Source: Scybalousia_A sp964542225 (GTDB lineage: Bacteria; Bacteroidota; Bacteroidia; Bacteroidales; P3). Taken from it: DNA of 64,000 bases. Positions 35,802 to 43,858 of this stretch are shown piece after piece. The stretch covers positions 1-64,000 of the forward strand of contig CAZITO010000003.1 in NCBI GenBank assembly GCA_964542225.1. The letters are read 5' to 3'. A program made the position numbers and the translations under genes. The notes under the pieces are model-generated. The model did no database searches. It was not told the DNA's origin and worked only from the letters and a program-made list of their open reading frames with translations. Positions within the stretch are counted from its first letter, which is position 1. Every line of letters starts with the position of its first letter.

Positions 35802-36614
35802 TTACTTTCTATTCTTTACCAAGATGTCCATAAATGATATAGAAGCATCTTCCATTGTAGAAACCAAACTTTCTATTTTTGACATTAAATAGTTATAGCA
35901 AACTTGAAGTATCAACGCAACGATAAGACCAAAGACTGTTGTAATCAACGCCACTTTCATACCGCCGGCAACGACTGTTGGAGAAATATCACCTGCTTTT
36001 TCTATATCATCAAATGCTTGTACCATACCGACAACAGTACCCAAGAAACCCAAAGATGGAGCAATAGCAATAAACAAAGATATCCAAACCATATTGCTCT
36101 CCAATCTTGCCATCTGAACACCGCCATAAGAGGTAATTGCTTTCTCAACGTCTTCCAAACCATTGTCAACTCTGTCCAAACCTTGGAAGAAAATGGAAGC
36201 AACAGGACCTCTTGTGTTTTTGCATACTTCTTTAGCAGCATTATAATTTCCCGCTACAACATTGTCCTCTATGTTTTTAAGAAGTTTATCAACGTTTGTA
36301 GTTGCAAGATTCAAATAAATAATTCTCTCTATAACCAAGCCTATACCAAGTATCAAACAAATAAGAATAGGTGTCATCCAACCAACACCACCCTCTATGT
36401 ACTTAGTTTTAAGAACCTGATGGAAAGATTGCTTTTCTGAATCAGTCGTCTCCTCTACAGCAGGAGTTTGTTCTGCGGTAGCAGTCGTTTGAGAAACCGT
36501 AGTCTCAGAAGCAGTTGTTTCTGATGTGGTTGCATTTTTGTCTTGTGCATACGCAACGTTTACAAATAGTGTCAATAAAAATACCATTGACAAACAAGCA
36601 AATACTTTTTTCAT
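35802..36614 (-). CDS. exbB: ExbB/TolQ/MotA proton channel family protein
   Basis: A 270-residue protein. Residues 1-23 form a signal-like segment (MKKVFACLSMVFLLTLFVNV ending in AYA), followed by a Thr/Glu-rich stretch (about 25-65), the first channel helix (MTPILICLILGIGLVIERII), and the MotA/ExbB domain with SLGFLGTVVGMVQAFDDIE and SPTVVAGGMKVALITTVFGL. This is the usual form of Bacteroidota ExbB. It is the first gene of exbB-membrane protein-exbD-exbD, with a promoter word 60 bases upstream. Confidence 0.93.
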   Translation of the reverse strand: MKKVFACLSMVFLLTLFVNVAYAQDKNATTSETTASETTVSQTTATAEQTPAVEETTDSEKQSFHQVLKTKYIEGGVGWMTPILICLILGIGLVIERIIYLNLATTNVDKLLKNIEDNVVAGNYNAAKEVCKNTRGPVASIFFQGLDRVDNGLEDVEKAITSYGGVQMARLESNMVWISLFIAIAPSLGFLGTVVGMVQAFDDIEKAGDISPTVVAGGMKVALITTVFGLIVALILQVCYNYLMSKIESLVSTMEDASISFMDILVKNRK

Positions 36615-36674
36615 GACTTTTTTGAATTGTTTTAATTATTTTACTCTTTTAATTTCATTAAATTTCTGTAATGT

Positions 36675-36683
36675 GCAAATTTA
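36675..36683 (-). promoter_or_regulatory. Bacteroidota-type -7 promoter word
   Basis: TAAATTTGC on the minus strand, 60 bases before exbB. Confidence 0.55.
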
Positions 36684-36743
36684 CAACCTTATTTTAAAAA
36701 TACAATAATAATTTATCTTTTTTTTGCAATCACTTTCTCTTAA

Positions 36744-38021
36744 CTACTTATTTTCAATAACTAAGACTTTGTCTATTCTCACCCCCTCCATCTTCAAAAT
36801 TCTAATTGTCAAGTTTTCCCACTTGATTTCGTCATTAACTTTTGGAGGTTTACCTGTTTGAGACAAAATAAGTCCGCTAAGTGTATCATAATCATATTCC
36901 GAAAATTTTTCTTTCATATTGAAATGTGAAAGAAAATCATAAAAAGAATATTGTCCATCTACCACAAAGGAGCCATCACCTTGTTTAACAAATTCCGGAT
37001 TTTCATCGGCATCTTGTAAATCGGAGGAGTTATCAATCAATGCTTCCAAAATATCATTCATTGTAACCATTCCTTGTACTATGCCAAACTCATCTATAAT
37101 GAAAGCATAGTGTATTTTTGTTTTTTTGAAGATTTCCAAAACATCATAGACCCCGACACTTTCGTGTAAAAAATTAGGTTCTCTCATCAAAGAAGATAAA
37201 ACCATTTCACTATTGTCAAATTCTCTTATAATATCTTTTATATAAATAACTCCTACGATATTGTCCAAACTTTTATCCACAACCGGGTATATATAATGCA
37301 CTCCGTGTGAGAGTTTTTGCATTATGGAGGATATTGTATCGTTTTTTTCAAAGTATTCCAAATCTGCACGAGGTGTCATCAATGAAACTATTCCTCTATC
37401 GTCCAAATCAAAAACGCGATTTACTATTTTTTGCTCCTTGTCGTCTATCTCACCCGCAGAGGCACTTTCTTTTATAATAGACCTTATCTCCTCTTCTGTG
37501 GCATTTTCACTATCCTTTGGCTTATAACCCAAAAGCGAATATATCGCATTGGTGGTTTTACTAAGCAACCAAACAAATGGGAAAGCAAGTTTTGACAAAA
37601 AAGATAAAGGCCCAACTATAAAAGAGGCAACTCTTTCAGGATTAGTCATTCCTATACGCTTAGGCACAAGTTCTCCCAATATCAGCATAACAAAAGTTTC
37701 CACTACAACAATTACCACTCTTGCTATTATAACGGCGTATGTGGTCTCTATATTTAGATTTTTCAGCAATTCAGCCAATTTGCCCACATATTGCTCACCC
37801 GTGTACAAACCTATTATCAATCCTATTGTGGTTATTGCTATTTGTATGGTGGATAAAAAATTATCAGGATTGTCCTTTATCTTAAGTATTGTTTCCGCTT
37901 TTTTATTTCCTTCTTTCAAAGAAGCATCCAATTTGCTTTTACGAGAGGACACGACAGCAATCTCTGACATGGAGAAAAAGCCATTTAACAATATAAAGAC
38001 CAAAATTATAATTATTTCCAT
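36744..38021 (-). CDS. CNNM/CorC-type transporter (hemolysin family)
   Basis: A 425-residue membrane protein. The DUF21/CNNM domain (1-190) has the NGFFSMSEIAVVSSRKSKLD signature and four membrane helices. A CBS pair (about 205-325) begins DLDDRGIVSLMTPRADLEYF. The C-terminal CorC_HlyC domain (about 345-420) holds SEYDYDTLSGLIL. Family members handle divalent cations such as Mg2+ or are called hemolysins by old convention. It is 6 bases downstream of lspA. Proposed role: cation efflux; the substrate is not shown by sequence. Confidence 0.88.
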   Translation of the reverse strand: MEIIIILVFILLNGFFSMSEIAVVSSRKSKLDASLKEGNKKAETILKIKDNPDNFLSTIQIAITTIGLIIGLYTGEQYVGKLAELLKNLNIETTYAVIIARVVIVVVETFVMLILGELVPKRIGMTNPERVASFIVGPLSFLSKLAFPFVWLLSKTTNAIYSLLGYKPKDSENATEEEIRSIIKESASAGEIDDKEQKIVNRVFDLDDRGIVSLMTPRADLEYFEKNDTISSIMQKLSHGVHYIYPVVDKSLDNIVGVIYIKDIIREFDNSEMVLSSLMREPNFLHESVGVYDVLEIFKKTKIHYAFIIDEFGIVQGMVTMNDILEALIDNSSDLQDADENPEFVKQGDGSFVVDGQYSFYDFLSHFNMKEKFSEYDYDTLSGLILSQTGKPPKVNDEIKWENLTIRILKMEGVRIDKVLVIENK

Positions 38022-38027
38022 AGTAAA

Positions 38028-38654
38028 TTATTCGGATTTTTCTTTTGATGAATTGATTTTGGGAAATATTATGGAAATCAATAGCATAAACACACCTATG
38101 GTTATGCTTGTATCTGCAAAATTAAATATGGCATTGAAAAATCTAAAATTTTCTCCTCCACATATCGGCATCCATTCCGGCCAAGTGGTATCTATGATAG
38201 GAAAGTAAAACATATCAACCACTCTACCATAAAATAAGGGCGCATATCCCTCTTTTGCAAACAAAGTAGCGGGAGCAAATATTGTGCTTTCGTTGAATAT
38301 AACTCCGTAAAACACAGAATCAATAATATTGCCTACCGCACCGGCAAAAATAAGTGCAAAAGAGTATATTATAATTTTTCTTTCTCCTTTTTTTATCAAC
38401 CTACTCATATAGGCAAAAATCAGTATTGAAAGTATTATACGCAAAAAGGTTAACAGAATCTTCCCAAACCTATCTCCAAAATTAACACCAAACGCCATAC
38501 CTTTATTTTCCAAAAAGTGAAGCCTAAACCAATCCAATCCGAAAACCTTTATATCGTCTCCAATAGCAAAATGGGTTTTGATATAGATTTTTATCGCTTG
38601 GTCTATAATCAAAATCAGAACAATAAGAAGTAAGGGCTTCTTTAAATCTTTCAT
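38028..38654 (-). CDS. lspA: Lipoprotein signal peptidase LspA
   Basis: A 208-residue four-helix membrane protease that removes signal peptides from prolipoproteins. The two catalytic Asp motifs are visible in GAVGNIIDS (after the third helix) and FNFADTSITIG. HFLENKGMAFG is the conserved N-terminal block. It is somewhat longer than the E. coli protein because of an insert between the third helix and the FNFAD motif, as in other Bacteroidota. It lies between the dksA-like gene and the CNNM gene. Confidence 0.95.
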   Translation of the reverse strand: MKDLKKPLLLIVLILIIDQAIKIYIKTHFAIGDDIKVFGLDWFRLHFLENKGMAFGVNFGDRFGKILLTFLRIILSILIFAYMSRLIKKGERKIIIYSFALIFAGAVGNIIDSVFYGVIFNESTIFAPATLFAKEGYAPLFYGRVVDMFYFPIIDTTWPEWMPICGGENFRFFNAIFNFADTSITIGVFMLLISIIFPKINSSKEKSE

Positions 38655-38704
38655 TAAAAAAATAACTCTATAAAATACTCTCTTTTTTTATACTCTTGTG
38701 AGTA

Positions 38705-39097
38705 CTATCTGCCATTTTTATTTTGTTGCATCTTGGCCTCTATACTCAAAGTTGCATGAGGAACAAGTTTTAACCTTTCCTTTGGAATAAGTTTACCTGT
38801 TACTCTGCATATTCCGTATGTTTTATTTTCAATTCTTACAAGAGCCGCTTCCAAGTCTTTTATATATTTTTGTTGGCGTAGAGCCAAACGTGCATTCTCT
38901 TCCTTAAGTTGTACGTTGGTACTTTCTTCCTCCATAGCCTTAAATACAGGAGAGGTATCATCCGTACCATTTGCGTTAGAGTGAAACGCTTCCGCCTTTA
39001 ATTCTTCCAAATTAGCCTTTGCTACTTTTAATTTGGATATTATCAGCTCTTTAAACTCTTGCAATTCTTCATCAGAGTATCGTGTTTTCTCATTCAT
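38705..39097 (-). CDS. TraR/DksA-type protein without the usual zinc cysteines
   Basis: A 130-residue protein with a long coiled-coil N terminus and the DksA-like C-terminal block YGICRVTGKLIPKERLKLVP followed by ATLSIEAK. The CxxC pair of classical DksA is reduced to one Cys, as in the short Bacteroidota form. It may bind RNA polymerase through the secondary channel like DksA; the missing Asp/Cys details make that uncertain. It is the first gene of dksA-like/lspA/CNNM, with a promoter word 29 bases upstream. Confidence 0.85.
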   Translation of the reverse strand: MNEKTRYSDEELQEFKELIISKLKVAKANLEELKAEAFHSNANGTDDTSPVFKAMEEESTNVQLKEENARLALRQQKYIKDLEAALVRIENKTYGICRVTGKLIPKERLKLVPHATLSIEAKMQQNKNGR

Positions 39098-39125
39098 TTC
39101 TTTGTCTCTCTACAAATTTAATGGT

Positions 39126-39134
39126 GCAAAATTA
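39126..39134 (-). promoter_or_regulatory. Bacteroidota-type -7 promoter word
   Basis: TAATTTTGC on the minus strand, 29 bases before the dksA-like gene. Confidence 0.55.
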
Positions 39135-39300
39135 TAAAAATAATTGCAAACAATGTTTTATATGTTATAAAAAACACAAATATTTTTACTTCAACAATAA
39201 AAATTTGATATAGTAAATATATTTTGATACGTTAATATGTTTTGTCAAACTAAAAAAAACATATAAAACTCATAGTTTCGCACTCGCAACAATGCAAAAA

Positions 39301-39332
39301 AAACAAACACTGAAATTTATTCAATGTTTGTT
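39301..39332 (-). terminator. Terminator of the flavin reductase gene
   Basis: On the minus strand AACAAACATTGAA and TTCAGTGTTTGTT pair with one mismatch and run into a T8 tract. Confidence 0.65.
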
Positions 39333-39360
39333 CCTTTTTTTTGTTAATGTTGTTCGAGGC

Positions 39361-40008
39361 TTATTTCATTATTTTTTTGCCTTCAGACCATGCACCACCG
39401 ACTTTTTCTCCTACTACTCTATAATAGTTTTTGCTACTATCAAACATTATAGGTTGTAATTTGTCTAAATCAACATTGCCGTTTTCGTCAAGTATGCTTT
39501 CATCTGCTTGCATATTGACAATTTCTCCCACAACGCGAGTTTCGTTTAATGATGTTTTTTGTATTTCAACAACCTTGCACTCCACAGTCAAAGGATATTC
39601 AACAATTACAGGTGCATCTACAAATTTGCTTTTCTCTACGTGCATACCTGCTTTTTCAATCTTTTTAGGTTCTTTTTTTGCAGATATGATGCCAAAATAA
39701 TCGCTTTCAGCAACGTGCTTTTTGTCAGCAAAACTTACCGTAAAAGCTTTCTTTAATTCAATGTTTTCCGTTGTTTGATGGTTGCTAAGATTAAAACAAA
39801 TGTGTTTAGGACCACACTGACCGCCCCAAGCGGCATTCATTGCATCCGGGTTGCCATTTGCGTCATAAGTCGCTATTATCAACACAGGTAACGGTGTTAT
39901 AACGGCTTTGTTTGTAAAATTTTTCTTTGTACTCTTCATAGTTGTTTGTGCATTTAAAATTGTTATACCTATTATTAAGGCACTTACTATTAAAATAAAT
40001 CTTTTCAT
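39361..40008 (-). CDS. Flavin reductase-like (FMN-binding split barrel) protein
   Basis: The gene is read from ATG at 40008, giving 215 residues; a further ATG 7 codons upstream is less likely. The core shows ITPLPVLIIATYDANGNPDA, NAAWGGQCGP and FNLSNHQTTENI, the FMN-binding pattern of the flavin reductase/DIM6 family. An N-terminal hydrophobic stretch (MKRFILIVSALIIGITILNA) looks like a signal peptide, odd for this family. An internal ATG at 39939 would give a cytosolic 192-residue protein. Substrate and partner are unknown. It stands alone. Confidence 0.85.
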   Translation of the reverse strand: MKRFILIVSALIIGITILNAQTTMKSTKKNFTNKAVITPLPVLIIATYDANGNPDAMNAAWGGQCGPKHICFNLSNHQTTENIELKKAFTVSFADKKHVAESDYFGIISAKKEPKKIEKAGMHVEKSKFVDAPVIVEYPLTVECKVVEIQKTSLNETRVVGEIVNMQADESILDENGNVDLDKLQPIMFDSSKNYYRVVGEKVGGAWSEGKKIMK

Positions 40009-40105
40009 ATTAAAATATGTTAAACTCATTATTCAACGCAAGAATCAAATATTTTATTGCATAAATATTTTTGTCGTTATAAAACCACAAAGTATAAAAC
40101 ACAAA

Positions 40106-40130
40106 AAACATCCCTATTTCAAGGATGTTT
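40106..40130 (-). terminator. Terminator of rnfA
   Basis: AAACATCC and GGATGTTT form an 8-base stem, followed on the minus strand by a T run; 32 bases after the rnfA stop. Confidence 0.6.
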
Positions 40131-40161
40131 TATTATTGTATAAGATGAATTAAAAATTATT

Positions 40162-40740
40162 TTATAATTTAACCAATCCTGCAAAGCCCATAAATGCCAT
40201 TGCAAGAATGCCGGCAGAAATAAGAGATATAGGTGCTCCCTTCATTCCTTTTGGCATATCCATCAATTCCAAATGTTCTCTTATTCCAGCAAAAATTATC
40301 AGTGCAAGAGTAAAGCCCACGGCAATAGAAAAACTATACATCAAACCTTGTAAAAGAGCAAACTCTTTTTGAATAACAACAATTGCAATACCCAACACTG
40401 CACAATTTGTAGTTATAAGCGGAAGAAAAACTCCCAAAGATTGATACAAGGCGGGAGATATTTTTTTGAGTACTATTTCAACCATTTGCACCAGAGCGGC
40501 AATAACAAGTATAAACATTATTGTTTGCAAAAACTCAAGATGTAAAGGTACTAAAAGATAGTACTGTATAGGGTAAGTAACCAAAGTGGCTAATGTCATC
40601 ACAAAAACAACAGCCAACCCCATACCTGTTGCCGTACTTACCTTATTGGAAACTCCCAAAAAAGGACAAATACCCAAGAATTGACTCAAAACCACATTAC
40701 TTACAAAAACTGCAAAAATAAAAATCTTTAAATATTCCAT
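40162..40740 (-). CDS. rnfA: Electron transport complex subunit RnfA (RsxA)
   Basis: A 192-residue six-helix membrane protein matching RnfA: VLSQFLGICPFLGVSNKVST, PLITTNCAVLGIAIV and GAPISLISAGILAMAFMGFA. These features separate it from NqrE, its homologue in Na+-NQR. Rnf couples ferredoxin:NAD+ electron flow to ion transport. RnfA is normally the last gene of rnfBCDGEA. Here the upstream neighbour is the divergent tpiA and there is a separate promoter, so rnfA is transcribed alone and the other subunits must lie elsewhere. Confidence 0.93.
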   Translation of the reverse strand: MEYLKIFIFAVFVSNVVLSQFLGICPFLGVSNKVSTATGMGLAVVFVMTLATLVTYPIQYYLLVPLHLEFLQTIMFILVIAALVQMVEIVLKKISPALYQSLGVFLPLITTNCAVLGIAIVVIQKEFALLQGLMYSFSIAVGFTLALIIFAGIREHLELMDMPKGMKGAPISLISAGILAMAFMGFAGLVKL

Positions 40741-40761
40741 AATTTCACATATTTTTAAGTT

Positions 40762-40770
40762 GCAAAGTTA
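40762..40770 (-). promoter_or_regulatory. Bacteroidota-type -7 promoter word
   Basis: TAACTTTGC on the minus strand, 22 bases before rnfA; supports independent transcription. Confidence 0.6.
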
Positions 40771-40876
40771 GTAAAATAAAATAAACTTGTATTTATATTT
40801 TCTTACTTTTTTATAGAAAAAGAATTTTTATTGTTTGTTTTTGAGTTGAAAATTTTAAGTTTTAAGTATTTTGACT

Positions 40877-40885
40877 TATCTTTGC
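40877..40885 (+). promoter_or_regulatory. Bacteroidota-type -7 promoter word
   Basis: TATCTTTGC, 46 bases before tpiA, in the region divergent from rnfA. Confidence 0.6.
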
Positions 40886-40931
40886 AAAACAAGAATGTTA
40901 ACATAATAAGTAATTAAAAAGAGATATAACA

Positions 40932-41690
40932 ATGAGAAGAAATATAGTAGCTGGCAATTGGAAGATGAATAAAAACTTTGCCGAAGCGGATGACCTTATA
41001 AATTCCATAGAAGAAACCCTTAGGCAATATGACACCACGGATGTGGATATTATAGTTTGTCCGCCTTTCCCTTATTTGGAATTGGTTAGTGATGTAAGCG
41101 AGGATGCAAACTTTTTTGTGGGTGCTCAGAATGTTGCAAAATTTGATAATGGAGCCTATACTGGGGAAATTTCAGCCTCTATGTTGAAGAGTATGGCGGT
41201 GGACTACTGTATAGTAGGGCATAGCGAAAGAAGAAAATACTTCTTTGAGACTAATCAAGATATTGCTCTCAAAATAGATTTGTTGTTAAAAGAAGATATT
41301 ACCCCAATAATTTGTGTGGGAGAAAGTTTGGAAGAAAGAGAGTGTGGAAAACACTTTGAGATAATACGCAAACAAGTGGAAGAGGGAATATTTCATCTTA
41401 AAGCAGAGGATATGCAAAGATGTATAATTGCCTACGAACCTGTTTGGGCAATAGGTACGGGAAAGACAGCCACAAAAGAGCAAGCACAAGAAATACACGC
41501 TTTTATTCGCAGGCTTATAGAGGAAAAATATAATGACGATGTTGCACAAGAGGTTTCTATTCTTTACGGAGGAAGTTGTAATCCAAAAAATGCTTCTGAG
41601 TTGTTTTCAATGAAGGATGTAGATGGAGGACTTATAGGTGGGGCATCTTTAAAGGCCAAAGACTTTATTGAAATTGCTTGTAGTTTCTAA
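40932..41690 (+). CDS. tpiA: Triosephosphate isomerase
   Basis: A 252-residue TIM barrel interconverting dihydroxyacetone phosphate and glyceraldehyde 3-phosphate in glycolysis. NWKMNKN (with the substrate Lys), IVGHSERRKYF (catalytic His), AYEPVWAIGTGKTAT (catalytic Glu and the mobile loop) and LYGGSC plus GLIGGASL (phosphate binding) are all present. It is a normal length for the family. prmA follows on the same strand after a strong terminator hairpin. Confidence 0.98.
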   Translation: MRRNIVAGNWKMNKNFAEADDLINSIEETLRQYDTTDVDIIVCPPFPYLELVSDVSEDANFFVGAQNVAKFDNGAYTGEISASMLKSMAVDYCIVGHSERRKYFFETNQDIALKIDLLLKEDITPIICVGESLEERECGKHFEIIRKQVEEGIFHLKAEDMQRCIIAYEPVWAIGTGKTATKEQAQEIHAFIRRLIEEKYNDDVAQEVSILYGGSCNPKNASELFSMKDVDGGLIGGASLKAKDFIEIACSF

Positions 41691-41707
41691 AATATTTTGT
41701 TCTTTTT

Positions 41708-41748
41708 CTTTCCTTGCAATGTAAAAAAAACAGACATTGCAAGGAAAG
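41708..41748 (+). terminator. Perfect 15-base terminator hairpin after tpiA
   Basis: CTTTCCTTGCAATGT and ACATTGCAAGGAAAG pair perfectly over an A-rich loop, followed by ATTTATATTGTTTTT. It separates tpiA from prmA. Confidence 0.75.
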
Positions 41749-41767
41749 ATTTATATTGTTTTTATAG

Positions 41768-42604
41768 ATGAATTACATACAAGTTTCTTTTTTTATAAAT
41801 GGAGAAAAAGACTGGAGGATAGAGTTATTTAAAGACGCTTTGTTAGAAGTCGGGTTTGAAAGTTTTGTTGATAACGAAAATGGTTTTGATGCCTATGCGC
41901 CACAAAAAGATTTTAAAGAATGTTTAATACCGCAAATAATAGACACCTCCTTTTTTGACGATAAAAATAAAATAAAATATTCTTCCAAATTGATAGAAGA
42001 CCAAAATTGGAATTCCTTATGGGAAGAGACTTCTCCAAGTGTAAAATTTGATAACAGGTGTCTTATTCGTAAGAGTACCCAACCACAAGGAAATACTTTG
42101 TACGATATTATAATCAATCCCCGTCAAAGTTTTGGCACAGCCACACACCCTACTACTTATATGATAATAGATTTGCTTTTGTCTATGAATATGAGAGACA
42201 AACAAGTTATGGATATGGGCTGTGGTACAGGAGTTTTGGGAATACTTGCAAAAAAAATGGGAGCCGACTATGTAGAGGCTATTGATATAGACTCTTGGGC
42301 TTTTCAAAATACTTTGGACAACGCTTTGGCAAATGATGTACAAATAGTTGTCAAACAGGGCGGTTCTGAAGTTATAAGCAGAGAAAAAGAATTTGATGTT
42401 TTTATAGCAAATATAAACCTTAATATTCTAAAAGAAAACCTCCCTCTCTACAACAAACATATAAAGAAAGGTGGAATATTGATATTGAGTGGTTTTTATC
42501 AAGAGGATATTAAAGAAATGGAAAAATTTACTTCCAATTTTGGTTACAAACTAATAAATACAAAAGAAAAGGACTCTTGGGCTTTAATGCTTTTGCAGGC
42601 ATGA
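41768..42604 (+). CDS. prmA: Ribosomal protein L11 methyltransferase
   Basis: A 278-residue SAM-dependent methyltransferase of the PrmA family, which trimethylates ribosomal protein uL11. Motif I is VMDMGCGTGVLGILAKKMGA (about 148-167), preceded by FGTATHPTTYM, and FIANINLNIL corresponds to the NPP-like motif. The N-terminal 80 residues form the substrate-recognition domain. It starts 20 bases after the tpiA terminator. Confidence 0.93.
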   Translation: MNYIQVSFFINGEKDWRIELFKDALLEVGFESFVDNENGFDAYAPQKDFKECLIPQIIDTSFFDDKNKIKYSSKLIEDQNWNSLWEETSPSVKFDNRCLIRKSTQPQGNTLYDIIINPRQSFGTATHPTTYMIIDLLLSMNMRDKQVMDMGCGTGVLGILAKKMGADYVEAIDIDSWAFQNTLDNALANDVQIVVKQGGSEVISREKEFDVFIANINLNILKENLPLYNKHIKKGGILILSGFYQEDIKEMEKFTSNFGYKLINTKEKDSWALMLLQA

Positions 42605-42644
42605 TTTTTTATTTGTATTCTCTATCTGTTGCTACACAAGTAGC

Positions 42645-43163
42645 CTATAAATAAATATCAATAAGTCCCTCGGGTGCTTTAATTTTTATGACTTTGTTGT
42701 TTCTGTCTACTTCTTTAATAACTTCATCAATGATAGGCATAAGAATTTCTTTTCCTTTATTGTCTATGGACATTATGGGTTGAGTCGTATTGTCATATAT
42801 TTCTTTTACAATTCCTATATTTCCCTTTTCTTCATCCACTACACTGTAACCTATAATTTCATGAAAATAAAATTTGTTTCCCTCCAATTTTGGCAACATT
42901 TCCAATGGAAGATACAAATCCCTGCCTATCAACAAATTGCTTTCCTCTACTGTAACATCGGCAAATTTTACAACAACTTTATTTGCGTGCGGTCTTATGG
43001 ATTCTATATTGTATTTGACCAAACGCTTATTTATTTCAATATAAACAAAGTCCAAATCCAAATATTCCTCAGGTTCATCAACATCAAAAAACAAAACCAA
43101 CTCTCCTTTGTATGAAAAAGGTTTTGCAACCCTACCCAAATAAAAACAATCTTTCTTTGTCAT
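42645..43163 (-). CDS. rimM: Ribosome maturation factor RimM
   Basis: 172 residues from ATG at 43163 (MTKKDCFYLGRVAKPFSYKG). A longer frame to 43217 is rejected because it runs through a terminator hairpin. The N-terminal RimM domain has GRVAKP-SYKGELV, and the PRC-barrel half has NKFYFHEIIGYSVVDEEKGN and EILMPIIDEVI. RimM helps 30S assembly near bS19 and uS13. It follows rpsP, the usual order, but trmD and rplS are not next to it. Confidence 0.92.
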   Translation of the reverse strand: MTKKDCFYLGRVAKPFSYKGELVLFFDVDEPEEYLDLDFVYIEINKRLVKYNIESIRPHANKVVVKFADVTVEESNLLIGRDLYLPLEMLPKLEGNKFYFHEIIGYSVVDEEKGNIGIVKEIYDNTTQPIMSIDNKGKEILMPIIDEVIKEVDRNNKVIKIKAPEGLIDIYL

Positions 43164-43184
43164 ATTATGTTGTTTATCAAAAAA

Positions 43185-43215
43185 GGCTGTTGTTATTTCT
43201 TTGATAACAACAGCC
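43185..43215 (-). terminator. Terminator or attenuator between rpsP and rimM
   Basis: GGCTGTTGTTAT and ATAACAACAGCC pair perfectly over 12 bases with a 7-base loop, followed on the minus strand by TTTTTTG. Read-through would supply rimM. Confidence 0.75.
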
Positions 43216-43236
43216 ACTAAAAATTTATACCATTAA

Positions 43237-43782
43237 CTATTCTGCTTGAGATGGTGTTTCGGAAGTGTTTTCTGCACTTTCTTCGGTAGTAGCCTGTGCC
43301 TGTTCTGCTTGTTTTGCTACTGCTGCCGCTCTTTTTTCTGCAAGAGTTTGTGCTTTCTTTTGATTTACTTCCTCTTCGTGTTTAAGGGCTTCTTTTCTAC
43401 GAGCAATTTTATCACTATTCAATTTAGAAACCTTTTCTGCCATTTGTTTCTCCTTTTGCTCCATAAAGTCTGCATATCTTTTATCTGCAACCTCTTGTGA
43501 AAAAGCACCTTTTTCTACTCCTCTTAGTAGGTGATATTTGTACAATACCCCTTTAAATCTTAGCAAGGAACGAACCGTATCCGTAGGTTGAGCACCATTG
43601 TGCAACCAAGTACATGCTCTATCTGCGTTAACAACCACAGTTGCCGGATTGGTCAATGGGTTGTATGTTCCTATTTTTTCTATAAATTTTCCGTCACGTG
43701 CTGCACGAGCATCCGCAATTACTATATGATAAAAAGGTTGTCCTTTCTTACCATGTCTCTGTAATCTAATCTTTACTGCCAT
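43237..43782 (-). CDS. rpsP: 30S ribosomal protein bS16
   Basis: A 181-residue protein. The first 80 residues are bS16 (MAVKIRLQRHGKKGQPFYHI, then DARAARDGKFIEKIGTYNPL). The remaining 100 residues are an Ala/Glu/Lys/Gln-rich extension, typical of Bacteroidota bS16 and absent in E. coli. A promoter word lies just upstream. It is followed by an intrinsic terminator and then rimM. Confidence 0.97.
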   Translation of the reverse strand: MAVKIRLQRHGKKGQPFYHIVIADARAARDGKFIEKIGTYNPLTNPATVVVNADRACTWLHNGAQPTDTVRSLLRFKGVLYKYHLLRGVEKGAFSQEVADKRYADFMEQKEKQMAEKVSKLNSDKIARRKEALKHEEEVNQKKAQTLAEKRAAAVAKQAEQAQATTEESAENTSETPSQAE

Positions 43783-43810
43783 TTTTATTTATATTTAATT
43801 ATTTCAGTCT

Positions 43811-43819
43811 GCAAAATTA
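43811..43819 (-). promoter_or_regulatory. Bacteroidota-type -7 promoter word
   Basis: TAATTTTGC on the minus strand, 29 bases before rpsP. Confidence 0.6.
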
Positions 43820-43858
43820 GTATTTTTATACATACCCACCAAATTATATCACAAAAAA

